A DNA stretch of 64,000 nucleotides from Bugula neritina (GCA_964035545.1 OZ037765.1:14316698-14380697), one strand, 5' to 3'. Positions 47,116 to 59,484 are shown, numbered from the stretch's first letter. A program made the numbers and translations. Notes: a model not told the origin generated them from the sequence alone.

Positions 47116-50114
47116 CTATGGTAGCATACGAATAGCCCCATCAAGTCTAATGACCTCTCCGTTCATCATTGGATTTTCTATAACACTTTGAACAAGATGA
47201 GCAAATTCGTCAGGGTATCCTAATCGTTTAGGAAAAGGAACAGTATCTGCCAAGAATTTACGAACTTTTTCAGGAAGAGATGCCATAAGTGGGGTGTCAA
47301 AAAGCCCTGCAAGTAAATTAAATGCTAAATGTGACTAAAGTATTCAAATTATACATTTTTCCAGTTTTATGACAAGAGAAGAATGCATTGATCAAATTTA
47401 AAAGTAGCAAAGCGAGGACGTTCTGGAAAGACCAGCATAGTTTTCTCCACTGTGACGATTGCAAATAGTTTTTATATATATGCAATTTATTAATTAAAAC
47501 TAAGAATGAGCAGACTAAAATGCTTTTGACACAACTTTTGATCATAAAACTACCCACCTAGACCAATAAGCTACAAAAAAATATGTTAACCAGTATCAGA
47601 TTATATGCATGTTACAAAATTGATGTAGAAGCATAGATTATGACTCCTAAACCAGAAATGTGAACTTTTCAGAGAAATATTGGACGGTTTTCAAAATTCT
47701 AGCAACTGAACTAACACTAAAAAAACAATTTTGCTCAATAAAAATGGTTTCATTGATATTTAGCCGATGAAGAGGCATAGTCACACAACTTACCTGGTGC
47801 AATTGTGTTCACTCTGATACCAGCTTGAGCAAGATCACGAGCAATTGGTAACGTCATTCCAACTATAGCTCCTTTACTAGCAGAATAAGCAGCTTGACCA
47901 CGCTGCCCGTCAAAAGCCGCAACACTAGCAGTGTTTACAATGACCCCTTTATTTCCATCAGGTCCAGGTTCATTTGCAGATAGCAACTTGCAAGAGAGTC
48001 TGATGACATTGAATGTCCCAATTACATTTACCTGTAAAACACCAGCACATGGGTTAACTAATTTTAACTCATTATCACGTGTTGCTTTTAGATACATCTT
48101 TTTAGGTATTAACACCGACACCGAAATACTATCATCTTCAACTGTAGATAAGGTATTTTTCAAATATTTATATTTACTGCAGTATTTCAACTACACATTT
48201 GTGAAAAAAAACTGATTGATAAAATTTCCAGCTGCTTGCCAGTTTAACAACTACACTTGTTTCAGTTACATAGGAAAGGTTAGATGGATGAATTTAATCT
48301 TTATAAATTTCAGTGCATAGACTATAGAGCATTTAACAAAAGCATCTCTACTAAGAAGTACCTTAAACCAACTTAAAACTGCTTATATTGAGGGCCTATT
48401 GGGAGATACAAATTTTCCTCAATGTCATTTAACGAAAATAGCATAAATAAAATAAATGATCAATAGGTTCAACTAGTTATATAAATTAAATTATAATGAG
48501 TTGTAGATTTAAAAACAAGATATTGTTGATATAATATACTTCATGATTATATGCCAAACATCTTTTTCCACATACCATTTGTACATTTGTGAAACTTTCT
48601 AATTCATGAGGACGATGTTTACTAAAGTTGTATGTCTGAAAGGCAACTGCTGTGCCAGCACAATTAACTACTGCATTTAGTTTGCCAAACCTTGATGCAG
48701 CTACATCAAGAGCAGCATTGACGTCTGATTCAGATGTTACCTGTAACATCAGAAAACTGCCTCATTAATAGCTTACAGTCATTTTTCACAAAAACAGATG
48801 TGAAGTTCGACATGATGAACACATCATGTTAAATAATGTACGAAAATAATGTTAAAACGACTCATACATCAGTAGGACAGAAAATGGCATTCTTCCCCAA
48901 CTCACGAGCTGCATTTGCACCATCTGATGTAGGTAGGTCACAGAGAACAGCCATACCTCCTTGATCAATAATTCTGTCAAAAATCAATAATGCTTCATTT
49001 TTAATATTAATAGAGAATATATGACGCTCCTCTGTTATATCAACAAAATGCCGTGCATATCAATTGCAGCCGGCACTTCTTAATGACGAAATACTTGACT
49101 TTGCACCATAATCCTACCTTTTAGCTGTTGCTCTACCCAAACCAGAAGCTGCACCAGTGACCAGGCCAACCAATCCCTAAACATTAACACATATTCCAAT
49201 TTTTAAAAGCTTTTAAATTAAAAATGTTAATAATTTTCAGAAGGATATATCAAGATGGCAGTAGACCCTTTTCAGAAATCTCTCTAGGGGCATTTAAATT
49301 TTGAAGTTGTCTCTTCCCGCTTGAGAGCAGGGGGCCCTCCATGATTCCATGATAGAAGTAAGAATTTAAGGTTTGTATGAAGACTGTTGCTAGCATAAGT
49401 TTCTTCTTTTCTGAGATAAATATTTTGGCATAAGCACACATATTAGCAGCTCCAGAAATTCAACAATATTTTTTCTTTATGAATTAAAAAAAACTCAGAA
49501 GAGAAGAAACTTATGCTAGCAATAGTCTTCATTCACACAAACCTTAAATTTCTGCTGATTTTATGTGCTTTCTCTACATCATGAAGGTTCCCCTGCTCCT
49601 GGGTGGGAGGAGACAACTTCAAAATATAAATGCCACAATAGGAACATCTGTAAAGGGTCTATTACTTAGTAATAACAAAATAATATAGGTACTAACAACA
49701 TGATGTTTATTGATACAGCAATGGTCAGTGAGACCTGAAGCACTTGCATTGTGAACACTACTAGCTCTAAAAATTAAAACTGGCAAAATGAAGTAATATT
49801 ATTTTACAAGATAATGTACTTCTTTGCATTATTTTAACCACTTGTTAGAAACAATCAGTGTTTATTAATGTGTAGCTTGATATAAAATAAGCATGCTCTT
49901 ATTTCATCAGCAATAAACATTGAATAATAGTAACAACAGTATGTATTTAAGTTTTATATGACATAAATGCTACGATGATTGTTGTGCACAAGTGTCTAAA
50001 AATCTGCATTAGAAAAATTTCTTTTTGGCAAAAAAGGCTATTTAATAAGGAGAAACAATTTATTACCATGTTCTAAATATGCATTCAGTTTTATACCTTG
50101 AGACCAGATACCAT
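47116..50114 (-). CDS. HSD17B10: 17-beta-hydroxysteroid dehydrogenase type 10 (3-hydroxyacyl-CoA dehydrogenase type 2), complete, six exons
   Basis: Exons in coding order: 50114-50097, 49176-49118, 48973-48868, 48740-48576, 48031-47794 and 47306-47116; all phases agree, giving 258 residues (the human protein is 261). It is an NAD-dependent short-chain dehydrogenase of the mitochondrial matrix that acts in isoleucine and fatty-acid oxidation; in mammals it is also a subunit of mitochondrial RNase P. Visible motifs: Rossmann TGAASGLG at 13-20, NCAG near 87, catalytic Ser152 (NTASVAAF), Tyr165 and Lys169 (YSASK). Family-specific words [19 protein letters not shown] and [14 protein letters not shown] are conserved, and the protein ends MLP. 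Exon 1 codes only MVSGLK. Intron 1 contains a family A MITE. Confidence 0.95.
49260..49663. mobile_element. Family A MITE (deleted copy) in HSD17B10 intron 1
   Basis: AGTAGACCCTTT at the left end and AAAGGGTCTATT at the right end frame two inverted arms of about 190 bp (GGGGCATTTAAATTTTGAAG opposite CTTCAAAATATAAATGCC, and so on) with almost no interior. The arms match the ends of the longer copy at 1031-2746. It can fold into one long hairpin. Confidence 0.8.
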
Positions 50115-50399
50115 GTTGATATATGATTTTAACCAGAGCAAAAGAGCATTCACTATATTATTCTTTCATTCACTTCAACACCTTCTTAAATTTTCTTTTA
50201 AATTTTAGCAGATTTCTGTAACTGAGATCTAAAATATTAAAGTTCAGATGTCTAAATGCAATGACCGTATACAACAAGAAACATTATTGATAATAATTGA
50301 GTTACAGTGACAAGAAAATGGCTAATAATGTTGGTAAACATGAGCTGTTAAATGCATATGTGATTACATATTACATACACATCAACTTTAAATTTCTAA

Positions 50400-50623
50400 G
50401 TTTAACATTTACTTTTAGTTAATGCCACTATCGCCATCACTAAATGAATCCTATATCAGTATAATAACAGTATATTATACTTATAGTATTAGCATTACTA
50501 TTACCATACTATTACTATCACTATAAGTATAAGTGTAACTATAAGCAAACTAATAGTATACCACAACTATTAGTAATACTAATAGTATTACTTTTAGATT
50601 TAGTAAACTAATAGTAATAGTAT
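50400..50623. repeat. Cryptically simple sequence
   Basis: ACTATTACCATACTATTAC and AATAGTATTAC words lie next to the LINE's ATC-type tail. Confidence 0.6.
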
Positions 50624-51540
50624 TCATCATCATCATCATTAGCTGTCCTTCGTGTCCGAAGATGACTTCCGGTGAATCATGGTCCTCCATTTACATCTGT
50701 CTTTGCTGAGAGATTGCCAGCTACCAATAGGGATCTTCAGGTCTTTTAGATTGCGTTTAACGGTATCTTTGAATCTCAGTCGCGGCCTGCCAACACCACG
50801 GGTGCCTTCTTTCAGTTGTGAATAGAGAATTTGCTTAGGTAATCTAGAGTTATCCATTCGATGCACATGACCAGCCCATCTCAGGTTTTTGTGAATGAGT
50901 AGTTCGTACATGCTGGGTAGATTTGCCTGTGCTAGAGTCTCCTCATTCGAGATGAAATCCCACCACTTCACGTTCAAGATCTGGCGTAGATGTCTCATCA
51001 TATAGGTGTTGAATTTGTGAGCGGCTATCCTGTATACAGGCCAGGCCTCCGCTCCATAGAGCAGAGAGGACAGGACAATGGCTCTGTACACTGTACACTT
51101 GGTCTTGAATGACAGATCCTTATTGTACCACACTTTGGTCTTTAGTCTGCCGAATGAGATTGAAGCATTGGACATCCTTGTATGAATCTCTTCATCCATC
51201 TTGTTGTTGCACATCACTGTAGACCCAAGATATTTAAACCTATTAACGTTGGCAAGGTCTTCATTATCTATGCAGATACTGTCACCACTGTCATGGGCTC
51301 CAGGTGCCGGTTGGTAGAGCGTTTCCGTTTTCTTGATATTGATCTTCAGACCAAAAGCTTTGGAAGCTCTGGCGAATCTATTGACTAATTCCTGTGCATC
51401 GCCATGGCTGTGTGCAACGAAGGCAGTGTCGTCAGCAAACATGAGTTCTCTAACCAATACTTTTTGTGTTCTTGTTGTTGACTTGTATTGGTTCACATTG
51501 AACAGATCAGCTCCAGGTCTACTTTGAATCCAGACGCCTT
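50624..51540 (-). mobile_element. 5'-truncated non-LTR retrotransposon (reverse transcriptase C-terminal half)
   Basis: A 285-codon frame (51496-50639) without internal stops covers the RT palm to the end: LMFADDTAFVAHS with an intact FADD, KINIKKTETL, VNRFKYLGSTV, VYRAIVLSSLLYGAEAW, LRWAGHVHRMDNSRLPKQI and GRPRLRFKD. This is the tail of a LINE ORF2; the clade is not assigned. The N-terminal RT motifs and endonuclease are missing, the usual 5' truncation. The 3' end abuts (ATG)n on the minus strand (50624-50638), a simple-repeat tail. The intact frame suggests a fairly young insertion. Confidence 0.85.
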
Positions 51541-51995
51541 TATCATAGTATTAGTATCACTAATTATTTAGATTAAGTCTAATACTAATAGTATTACTAT
51601 TATATTTATAGTAACCTTAATTAGTAATTACTAAGTATAATGTCTAATACTTATGGTTATTGTTGCAATTGTACTAATAGTAATACTAATAGTAGTATAC
51701 TAATACTTATTATAGTAATACTAATAGCATTTGTATAACTAATAATGACAGTAAAAGCTGTCAGTGTCTGCTTATAAGTATAACTTTTCTTTTTTTAATT
51801 CGTACTGTTAGGTAATTTAATCTAATAGTAATAGTGGCTGTCATACCCATTGTGATTGTGGAATATCTCGGAATTGTCAATCATTCACCGTGACCATTGT
51901 CATTCTGATTGTATGTGTATTATATTAAATTTAATATTTATAATTATTTACATCAAACCTAAGCTCAAGGCCAAGCCCAATGGCAACGGTAATAC
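51541..51995. repeat. Cryptically simple sequence, host site of the Ty3 element
   Basis: AATACTAATAGTATTACTA-like blocks to about 51760, then mixed words. The Ty3 element inserted into this field at ATAC; the same kind of sequence resumes at 59895. Confidence 0.6.
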
Positions 51996-52472
51996 TGTTG
52001 TCTTTTTGTGAACTAATGTCGGTGGGGTTTTATTGTATGCTGAATTACTGGCTCATAACCTAGCTACGAAGTTTGAGAGAGAACCGAGGAATGGTAGCGT
52101 TAAAAGTAATGTCTATATTTTAGGTCTAATTATACAACAGTAAAAGATACAAGTAATTACAAAAGAGTACACATCAAAGCAGTTACACAATATACTAGTC
52201 TATCTAATAGTTAACCTCAGACTGAGGCTGGGTGCCGGAAGGCGCTACTTATAACTGAAGGGTTTGATCTGATTGGCCAGTGGGGTTCCGGTGGTGGTGC
52301 CCGTAATGAGTGGTGCGGTGCCGCATCTCTATGCGGCATTTTACAATGTTAGCCTGGGTGCAGTATGTAGAGTTATCGTCTCTTGGAACTTTATAATACA
52401 ATATACTGCGTCTTTTACTACAAGTGTTAGTGACATAGTGGTTGGGGAACAATACTTCCCACAGCCATTACA
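51996..52472 (-). repeat. 3' LTR of the Ty3/Gypsy element
   Basis: On the plus strand it begins TGTTGT and ends ATTACA. It is the partner of 59485-59894 and is preceded by the duplicated ATAC. Confidence 0.85.
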
Positions 52473-52488
52473 ACTCCCCCCCTCCACC
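52473..52488 (-). promoter_or_regulatory. Polypurine tract
   Basis: The minus strand reads GGTGGAGGGGGGGAGT directly upstream of the 3' LTR, the expected position for the plus-strand DNA primer. Confidence 0.8.
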
Positions 52489-52844
52489 AGCAGAAAGCCT
52501 ACTTTCTGATACACCATACAAACAAACAGAAAGAAAAGAAAAGTATTAGACATTAAAAAAAGTAGCAAAGGTAAATATCTAAAAAAATTCATTAATAAAA
52601 CTTTACAAAATATATAATTGCGAGAAACTCTATTTTGGGAGAATGGGCACCACAGCCACAACAAACTCACGTACGCATCCAGTGTATTTATGAAAAATGG
52701 AATCAAGAAAGAAAATGAAACAACACACAAAATTTATAAAACAGAAGAAAAATATAAGACCTTTAGAGAGATAATAAAAGCACCTGGAAGAATGAGGCCA
52801 AGACTTCCCTAGCTATGGAGTACGTCGAGCGAAAGATGACTAGG

Positions 52845-53557
52845 CTACCGAGACTGAGGAGCCTCGCACTTCAGCCGAGACAAGGAATCTTTGAGGGTAC
52901 TCAGCTCACTGGTAACAGCCAAGACCTGGGGGGTTAGCTGGCTTAGCTTATTTTCCAGCTTGTGCATACGCTGCTCCAGGTCAGCATCGAGTTGGTCATG
53001 GTGTGGACTGATGTGAAAGAGGGTGAAAGGGAGGCGTGCCTCTTCCTTTTCTTGGCCGGTTTCACAGCAGAACGAGGGGTTGAGGAAGGTGCAGGAGTAG
53101 AAGTAGTAGTTGGAGCAGGGGTGGCAGTTGGAGTAGCCGAGTCCAGGCGACGTACTATGACCCGAGGCGACTGGGACCTCTGGCCAGATGAAGTAGAATG
53201 AGTGGGCTGAGAAGATGAGCCATAGTTGATAACATTTGGTAACGGTCCCTCCGTAATGGCCCGAAGGGCAGGGAACCCTTTAGAGAGGCGAGCCAGTTTG
53301 CTCAGGTCTTTTACCAGATGAAGGGTAACGGCAAAGAACTCTGGGAAGGTACTCTAGTCAACTTCAAATAAAAAGCGTATGTTACACTTCGTGGTCTGTT
53401 GATGGTGCAACACATAGTCACAGTTATAACTGTATTCACTGCATGCACAAAATGTCGTGACATAGTGCTGCGGTGCGTGCACTCATAGACGGTGTGTTGT
53501 GAATATTTGATGACATAAATGGCAGGCTGTATTATCGGGGTCTCCCGTGGCCCTCAT
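52845..53557 (-). pseudogene. Extra 3' frame: zinc-finger-like, basic and coiled-coil protein remnant
   Basis: This lies after integrase on the coding strand, where env sits in errantiviruses. From ATG at 53557 (MRATGDPDN) the frame shows CHLCHQIF...VHAPQH (C-x2-C-x11-H-x3-H) and then CAC...LHHQQTTKC, like two small zinc-binding modules. Next come a hydrophobic-rich segment (KDLSKLARLSKGFPALRAI), a Thr/Pro linker, a basic cluster KPAKKRKRH (nuclear-localisation-like) and, after a frameshift, a heptad-rich coiled coil (LEQRMHKLENKLSQL...). It stops at 52845. There are two internal stops and one shift. I see no signal peptide or transmembrane helix, so it is not env-like. Its role is unknown; nuclear targeting or multimerisation would fit. 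Confidence 0.6.
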
Positions 53558-54590
53558 GATGCTGAAGCTGGGGGATCAGAGTCGTCCAGTCGACCCGGTG
53601 ATAGAGCACTGCAGGTAGACGACCATCTTTCAGTCTAGGAGGACTGTCCCGTGGAGGGGGAGGCTGGGTCTCAAGAGCCGGGTCGTCATCCCAGACTATC
53701 TCTGGTGACGACGGAATGCCCACTGTGGCAGGCCAAGAAGAATCTAAAAGAGCAGGATAAGGAATAGATCTACATGGATCTTTACATCCTAACTTACACA
53801 AATCTCGGCTTTCATCAGCCTAAGAATCACTCCCTTATAAGGCACTCGTGAGACAGCTGACAACTGCTTCCAGTTCCAGGTCTAATAGATCGTCTGTCAT
53901 CGCCATATTCTCGTCTTTATTAGCAGTTGCCAAAGTCCCCAGCAAGTCTAACTCAACTAGATTTATTGAGTCAGACTGAACTGACATCAGATCAGTTTCC
54001 ATAATATCAGGAATAATTGGTTTGAGGGACTTACTTCGAAAACCAGTATTTGAATTCATACTTGAATAGTTCAAGGCAATAGTATCATTAGTAGGCAGTG
54101 CATGTCCAACTTTGACTACTGTCGCATATGAAAAGGATAAGCAGCGTGGTTGTTGCAAGTAGCGCAAGTGTTATGCTACTGGCGGATGAATTCTACCCAC
54201 TACTACGCCTTCGCAAAGAGAACACTTTCTCCTCTGATCGCAAAACTCCCACGCCGCCTGCAGCAATCCACCGCGGTGACTTCTGCATGACCATATTGTT
54301 GTTTTGCAGTTACATACAAAGTCCCGCAAATAGGGCGGTAGCTGCCGCGACCGCTGTTTTTTTTAAAGCCAACGGTGGCTTCCCTATCGAGGTCATGGAT
54401 GCCGGAGGGGGATTGCAGAGATGGGAGGCCTGCAAGGACTCCTTACTCATCAATAGACCCTCTTCTTCGAAAGAGGACCTCACCTCCTGAGTCAGTCCTG
54501 GCTCAGGGGTGGCAGTGGGGGAGGCTGGTTTAGAGAGTTTGGCCTCTCCTCTGGTGAAGGAGGCCTGGGTTCTCTAAACCTGTGTACCGG
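53558..54590 (-). pseudogene. Region between integrase and the 3' frame, unrecognised fragments
   Basis: Minus-strand frames at 54167-53835 (acidic end MTDDLLDLELEAVVSC) and 53801-53532 (Pro-rich, TQPPPPRDSPPR) look coding in composition and lie on the element's coding strand. They may be the N-terminal part of the extra 3' protein, now separated by stops. No family is recognised. The plus-strand frame at 54128-54490 overlaps and is probably a shadow. Confidence 0.35.
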
Positions 54591-54599
54591 CCTAGGTAT

Positions 54600-55769
54600 G
54601 ATCACCTCATACTCAGGCCCACGTCACATCCGGCTGCCTCCTGGGCTCAAGCAACGGGGGTGCATCTCCCACCGCATCGGGCTAGCCCAATACAGTTTTA
54701 AGCGAGCCTCGTTCTGGGTGGAAACCTGTCTCGAGCGCTCGACATTTTATGTATGATTGGGCAGAGCCTCGACTACCAAGTAGGGCCCCACGAACTTGGG
54801 CTGTAACTAAGCCGACTGTCCGCAGCGCCTACGATAGTTAACCATCTAGACCCAGCCCTCCACCTGATAGAGTGGAGGCTTCACGGAGTCCTCCCTGTGC
54901 ATTTGCCACTGCTTCTTACAATGCATGTTGTGAGCGGCCCGCATGCGTTCCACCAGTTTCCCCACGTACTCATGTACAGAGTTTTCAGGGTCGGGAGCAT
55001 GGTAAGTTAGGTGGTTGGGAACGCAGGTATCTCGATCTAGCATCAGGAAGTCTCAGACGTGCTCTTGCGAGGCGTACTGCGGTATGCAAGCACAACCTGC
55101 GAGAGCACTGTATCCCATTCCTCCTGACCTCGGTCGAGGAGCACACTCTGGAGAGCATCACCCAGCATGTGGTTGTTACGTTTGACAACCCCATAGCTTT
55201 GCGGGTGATACGGGGTGGTCCTGCTTTGATTCAACTCCCCTCCCCCCAGAGCTGGCAGAGGTTACCCGTTAGCTAAGACTGGAACTGAGCATCCTGGTTC
55301 GAATGGATCTGCTCCGACAAACTCAAATAACAGAACAAATTTTGGTTCAGGACCCGGGCCACAGTTAAAGCCGATACATCTGGGATAGTCGGGGCATCGG
55401 CCCACCGAGTAAAGTGGTCCGTGAGCACCAAGATCCAGTTGCTACCTTTGGGGGTCAGGGGCATGGGACCTATCAGGTCAACAGCCACTACCTGCCAAGG
55501 CCTCCCGGCGTACAGCTGTCTTCGCCCCGCACTGTCTGGGGGCAACCATGCTTACTGGCCGGGCAGATTTTGCAATGTCTCACTTTGAGCCTTACATCAT
55601 GCCCAATCTCCGGCCAATGCAATTGGGGTTGTAACTTTTTGACCATTCGCTGAACTCCTGCGTGAGCCTCCTTGTGTGCGTCCCAGATCAACTCGCGACG
55701 GATGGCAAAGGAGCAGACCACTTGCTCACATTTGGGATGGCTGCCCGGGGCAGCAAACGTGATAGTCAA
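54600..55769 (-). pseudogene. Integrase region of the Ty3/Gypsy element
   Basis: The zinc-binding HHCC domain reads AHKEAHAGVQ...CKICPASK. The catalytic core has VAVDLIGPMPL (first Asp intact) and then IHSNQDAQF, where the second Asp of the usual HSDQG is Asn. In YHPQSYGVVKRNNHML the third catalytic Glu is Lys. A GPY/F-type module is visible as QPKFVGPYLVVEALPN near 54750. Stops and frameshifts separate the pieces. In an active element this enzyme joins the cDNA to the host chromosome; here it cannot. Confidence 0.85.
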
Positions 55770-55974
55770 AAGACCATCCCATTAATCCGAAGTGAATCCA
55801 AGCGGCGACAGAACATCTGGAATTCAGTGCACTGCTGCCACTGTTTCTCTTCACTATGTTGCTTCCCCCCTTTCTTAGCCCTATAAATTTTGGCCACTAG
55901 CCCGGGTAGGGTTTCCAGGAGTTTACGTAGCTCACTGAAATTTTCAGCCAAGACTGGGTTAGCGGGGAAGGTGC

Positions 55975-57652
55975 TTACAGCGTCAATGGGAGAGTCGAGC
56001 ATAAGTTAGCCATGCTCCCATCTGTAATCACCTTCCCAATATTTAAGCACTGTCTGCACCCCCTTTCAGATTGCCGGCTTAGCCCATCTGCATTGTCGTG
56101 TTTCTTTCCGGGTCGATGTTTGATCCGGTAGAAAAACTCGGCCAAGATTTCAAGCCACCGTGCAACCTGACTAGAGGGTTCAGCTCTCTTGCACAACCAC
56201 ATCAGCGAGGCGTGCTCCGCCCGCAGCTGGAACATCTTACCATAGAGAAAAGGTCGAAAATGTTTCACCGCCTTAATTACTGCCAAGAGTTCCTTCCTGG
56301 TGGTAAAGTAATTTCGCTGGGCGACAGAGAGAGCCTTGCTATAGTAACCGACGACCACCTCTCGACCATCCTAGACCTGTGGCAGTACTGCAACCACATT
56401 GTGGTTGCTGGCGTCCGTGTCCAGAATGTACTCCTTAGCGGGATCGGGGTATGCCAGGACGGGCACTCTTATCAAGCAACCCTTGAGGCGGTCGAACGCC
56501 TGATGTTCAGCCTGGGTCCACTGCCAGTAGACCTCCTTTGCAGTTAGCCAATTTAGCGGCTGCGCTATCCCCACAAAGTATGGTATGTACTGCCGATAAT
56601 ACACTACCGACCCCTGGAAAGCCCGTAGCCCGATCAAATCCTGGGGAGTAGCCCAGTCTTTCATTGCTAGTACCTTTTCGGGGTCAGTCGCTACCCCGTT
56701 GCAGCCAACAACATGGCCCAGGTACCTAAACTCCGGCTGTAACAGAGTGCACTTGGAGAGTTTCAGCTTCAGACCAGCACCTCTGAGCCTATCGAAAACC
56801 TTCAGCAGACGACTGATGTGAGTCGTGAAGTCTGGAGAGATCAACGATGACATCACCGAGGTAAATGAGCAAGGTCTTCCAGTAGAGCCCAGTAGAGCTC
56901 CACGAGTGTCTGGATGGTGGCCGAGGATGAAGTCAATCCAAACAGTAACACCTTCCTTTTCCAGAGCCAATCCTGTGTTATAAACGCAGCCTTAACCTGT
57001 GCATCGGGACTCAGGGGGACCTACCAGTACCCGCTAAGCAAGTCTAACGTACTGAAGTACTTGCTACTGGCCAGGGCATCTAGTGACTCATCGATATGGA
57101 GAAGGTGGTACGTGTCCTGTATGGTCACGCTATTTATCTTGCGGTAATCTACACAGAACGACCAACCTCCGTCCTTCCGGACCAGAACAACCGACGAGCT
57201 CCACGCACTATGTGCTGGCTCTATTGGGTTGCGGTCCAAAAAGTCGCGGACTTGTCAGCTCACCTTCTCCGGCCCCAACCCGTGCATAGGTTGCCGGATC
57301 GGGGCCGTCCCGTAGTCAGGGGGATTTCGTGACTGACAGCCACAGCCAAGCTCACATCATGGTCCTCACTGCTGAACACGTCCTTGTACTCACGAAGTAA
57401 CTGCACCATTACCAGGCGTTCTCGGTTAATTGTGCAGCCATGACATGCGCCCTCGTACAAGTCGACGACATGGTACGAGACCGGTCTGTGACTGCTCATG
57501 ATGGGTTTCCTGGGGTGCCCCGTTGTCTCACCCAACAGCAACCCTACATCTCCTTCTTGAATGGAGTGAAACTTGCCCACCATGGACCCAGCTGGCAGCT
57601 CTACCGGTTCCGTGAAAGGGTTTACACACTGCATCAAGATCTCCCCTTGCAT
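55975..57652 (-). pseudogene. Reverse transcriptase and RNase H region
   Basis: RT blocks in order: SSSVVLVRKDGGW, FCVDYRKINSVT and FSTLDLLSGYW (first catalytic Asp intact), then the YxDD box read as YLGD at 56863-56852, GLKLKLSKCTL and FRYLGHVV. The RNase H part has LDTDASN, TTRKELLAVIKAVKHFRPFL and HDNADGLSRQ. The frame is broken by at least two shifts and a stop. The RT copies element RNA to cDNA and RNase H removes the template in live relatives; the Asp-to-Gly change in YxDD alone would abolish synthesis. Confidence 0.88.
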
Positions 57653-57930
57653 ATCTAGCCGGATCAGCCTATTTGCAAATTGGATCCTTTCGTGAGCCCT
57701 TCCACGACTTCAAGTTCGGAGATCCGCCTACAATTCACCTTGCAGTGAATAATAGCACATGAACGCCAAGGTATTGTGCAGTTGCGCACTACCTGGACGC
57801 CCCCCACCAGTAGACGGCCAAACTTGTCAACACAAGCAAACTCTCGCCTGGCCATAGCCACCGCCGACTTCCTAAAGTCGATATGGCATCCCGAGAATGG
57901 CATCCTCTTTGAGCTGGCTGACGATAAACG

Positions 57931-58197
57931 TCAGCTCAATGATGCCTCAGAAGAGAATACACTACCTGTTCGCCAACTGCCATGTTCCCCATGGTACAGC
58001 TCCAGGCCGGCCCGGTCTCTAGCGCTGAGTATGTCAAAGAGTCGGCAACTTAAGAGGTTCGTAGTGCACCCTGAATCCAACAGGAAAGTAACAGCTTTGC
58101 TAGCTATCTTGCCAAGGAAGAAGTAGCTGCCACCATAGGGTAACAGACAACACTTCTTTAGCATTGAGTTAGGGCTGGACCTGCGTCCGATGACCAC
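57931..58197 (-). pseudogene. Aspartic protease region
   Basis: FLLDSGCTTNLLS carries the DSG triad of retropepsin-like proteases, downstream of gag as expected. It is preceded and followed by stops. The sequence between 57930 and 57653 should link protease to RT but is out of frame. Confidence 0.7.
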
Positions 58198-58501
58198 GAG
58201 GCAATCTCCGAGGTTGCAGAGGCAATGCTGCGGACTCTAGGTCCTGCCTCACCTCGTCACCAGACTATGCCTCTTGTAGTTCGTCGAAACGGTTTCGGAG
58301 TGGCCAAGTAGGGGTAGCAGGCCTGCTGTACGGCTTGCTTGCCTGTCCTTCTTGGAACCTGCCACTCTGTTGGGAGCACCTTGGGCGTCCTTGTGGACTG
58401 TGGGCGAGTCCCTCGCCAATGGAGATTTACTTCTGGCCCGCGGTTGGCGGGTAAGCCCGCGGGCCGAGGTGGTTTAACTTTCTCCGCAAAAACTGCGGGC
58501 A

Positions 58502-59418
58502 CTACCTGCGGAGATGCCAGCGGCTACCGCAAAACCAACACACGGTAGCCCGCCCTTGAGTGGGTTGTGTCCCCGACCTCTTGGGTCTTTGGGTAAGGCC
58601 AGCCATCTGGGAATGCGCCAGTGCTGCCACCAGTTTTCTGATCACGTCTGTCATACGAACGATGTCGGAGGCTATGGAATGACTGGGAGTGGCAGCGGCC
58701 ACATAGCGGTTGGCTCAGGTTCAGAGGTAGCATCCAGTAGCCCCGTTTCAACCTGGCGGGTGCTTACGCGGCTCTTGTGCAGCTGTTTGGCCAACAAGAA
58801 AGCCTCACCATCTCTGAAAGCGTCTTCGACCGTTTTGACTCCAGTCACCAGAAACTGGTGGTGAAGTCCCACGTCATCCAACGACTGCACAAAGGCATCG
58901 AAGGTGTAGTGCTCCCAGTTAGCTGGTGACAATTCGCTATGTGCGATCTGTGCCAACTGTTTCGCCGTAGCAGCATGTTCTTGTAGGAGAGTGCGCTGGT
59001 CGCGCCGCAACCCCTGCAAGCACACTCTGACGCCAATAGCTGAGAGGCCAAATTGGGTTCGTAAAGCATCAAAAATGCTGTCGACATCGGTCCCTAACCC
59101 ATAGAGTTTGGCTTTATCTGTCAACGCCAGCCACAATTGTAAGAGGGCAACCCTAGGTGGCCACTGGGAGACGGTTACAACGTCACCGAACTCTTGGATG
59201 AACTGTTCTACATCCTCGTTACCAGTGAAGACAGGGGCTTTCAGGCGATATCTGTCACCAGAAAACTCCCTGTCGGCCTCCTCGCCCTGCGGTATCAGAT
59301 TTCTATGAACTTCAAGAGTTGCGGGCTCACCTTGGTTAGATTGCAGAGGCTCCGCAGGTCTCTCTCCCTCCGCAGGGTCTCTTTCTCCCTCAGCACCTAC
59401 TGGGCGAGGGTCCCCCAT
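58502..59418 (-). pseudogene. gag of the Ty3/Gypsy element
   Basis: The likely start is ATG at 59418 (MGDPRPVGAEGERDP). The capsid-like part has VFTGNEDVEQFIQEFGDVV, WPPRVALLQLWLALTDKAK and LLQEHAATAKQLAQIAHSEL. After a frameshift near 58690 a zinc knuckle CWFCGSRWHLRR follows, interrupted by a stop just before its last Cys. Structural protein of the particle; clearly related to the two gag remnants in the palindromic element. Confidence 0.85.
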
Positions 59419-59465
59419 CACGAATCTCTCTCCAACTAAGGTAGTAGTTGCATCGACACACAATT

Positions 59466-59483
59466 ATCCCACCGCTGCCACCA
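59466..59483 (-). promoter_or_regulatory. Primer binding site (tRNA-Leu)
   Basis: The plus strand reads ATCCCACCGCTGCCACCA, identical to the known 3' end of animal tRNA-Leu including CCA, one base from the LTR. Confidence 0.75.
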
Positions 59484-59484
59484 C

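Noticed and set aside
52845-54590. env gene in the Ty3/Gypsy element
   Set aside because: The 3' frame has no signal peptide, transmembrane helix or glycoprotein-like features; zinc-finger-like and coiled-coil segments fit better.
55285-55300. GGTTCGAATGG word resembling a tRNA B box
   Set aside because: It lies within the integrase coding remnant and no cloverleaf can be formed around it. No tRNA gene was found in the window.
31238-56863. Shared Asp-to-Gly change in the RT boxes of both the LINE (FAGD) and the Ty3 element (YLGD) as a sign of directed hypermutation
   Set aside because: Two isolated sites in unrelated decayed elements are easily chance, and the integrase of the same Ty3 copy shows changes of the opposite kind.
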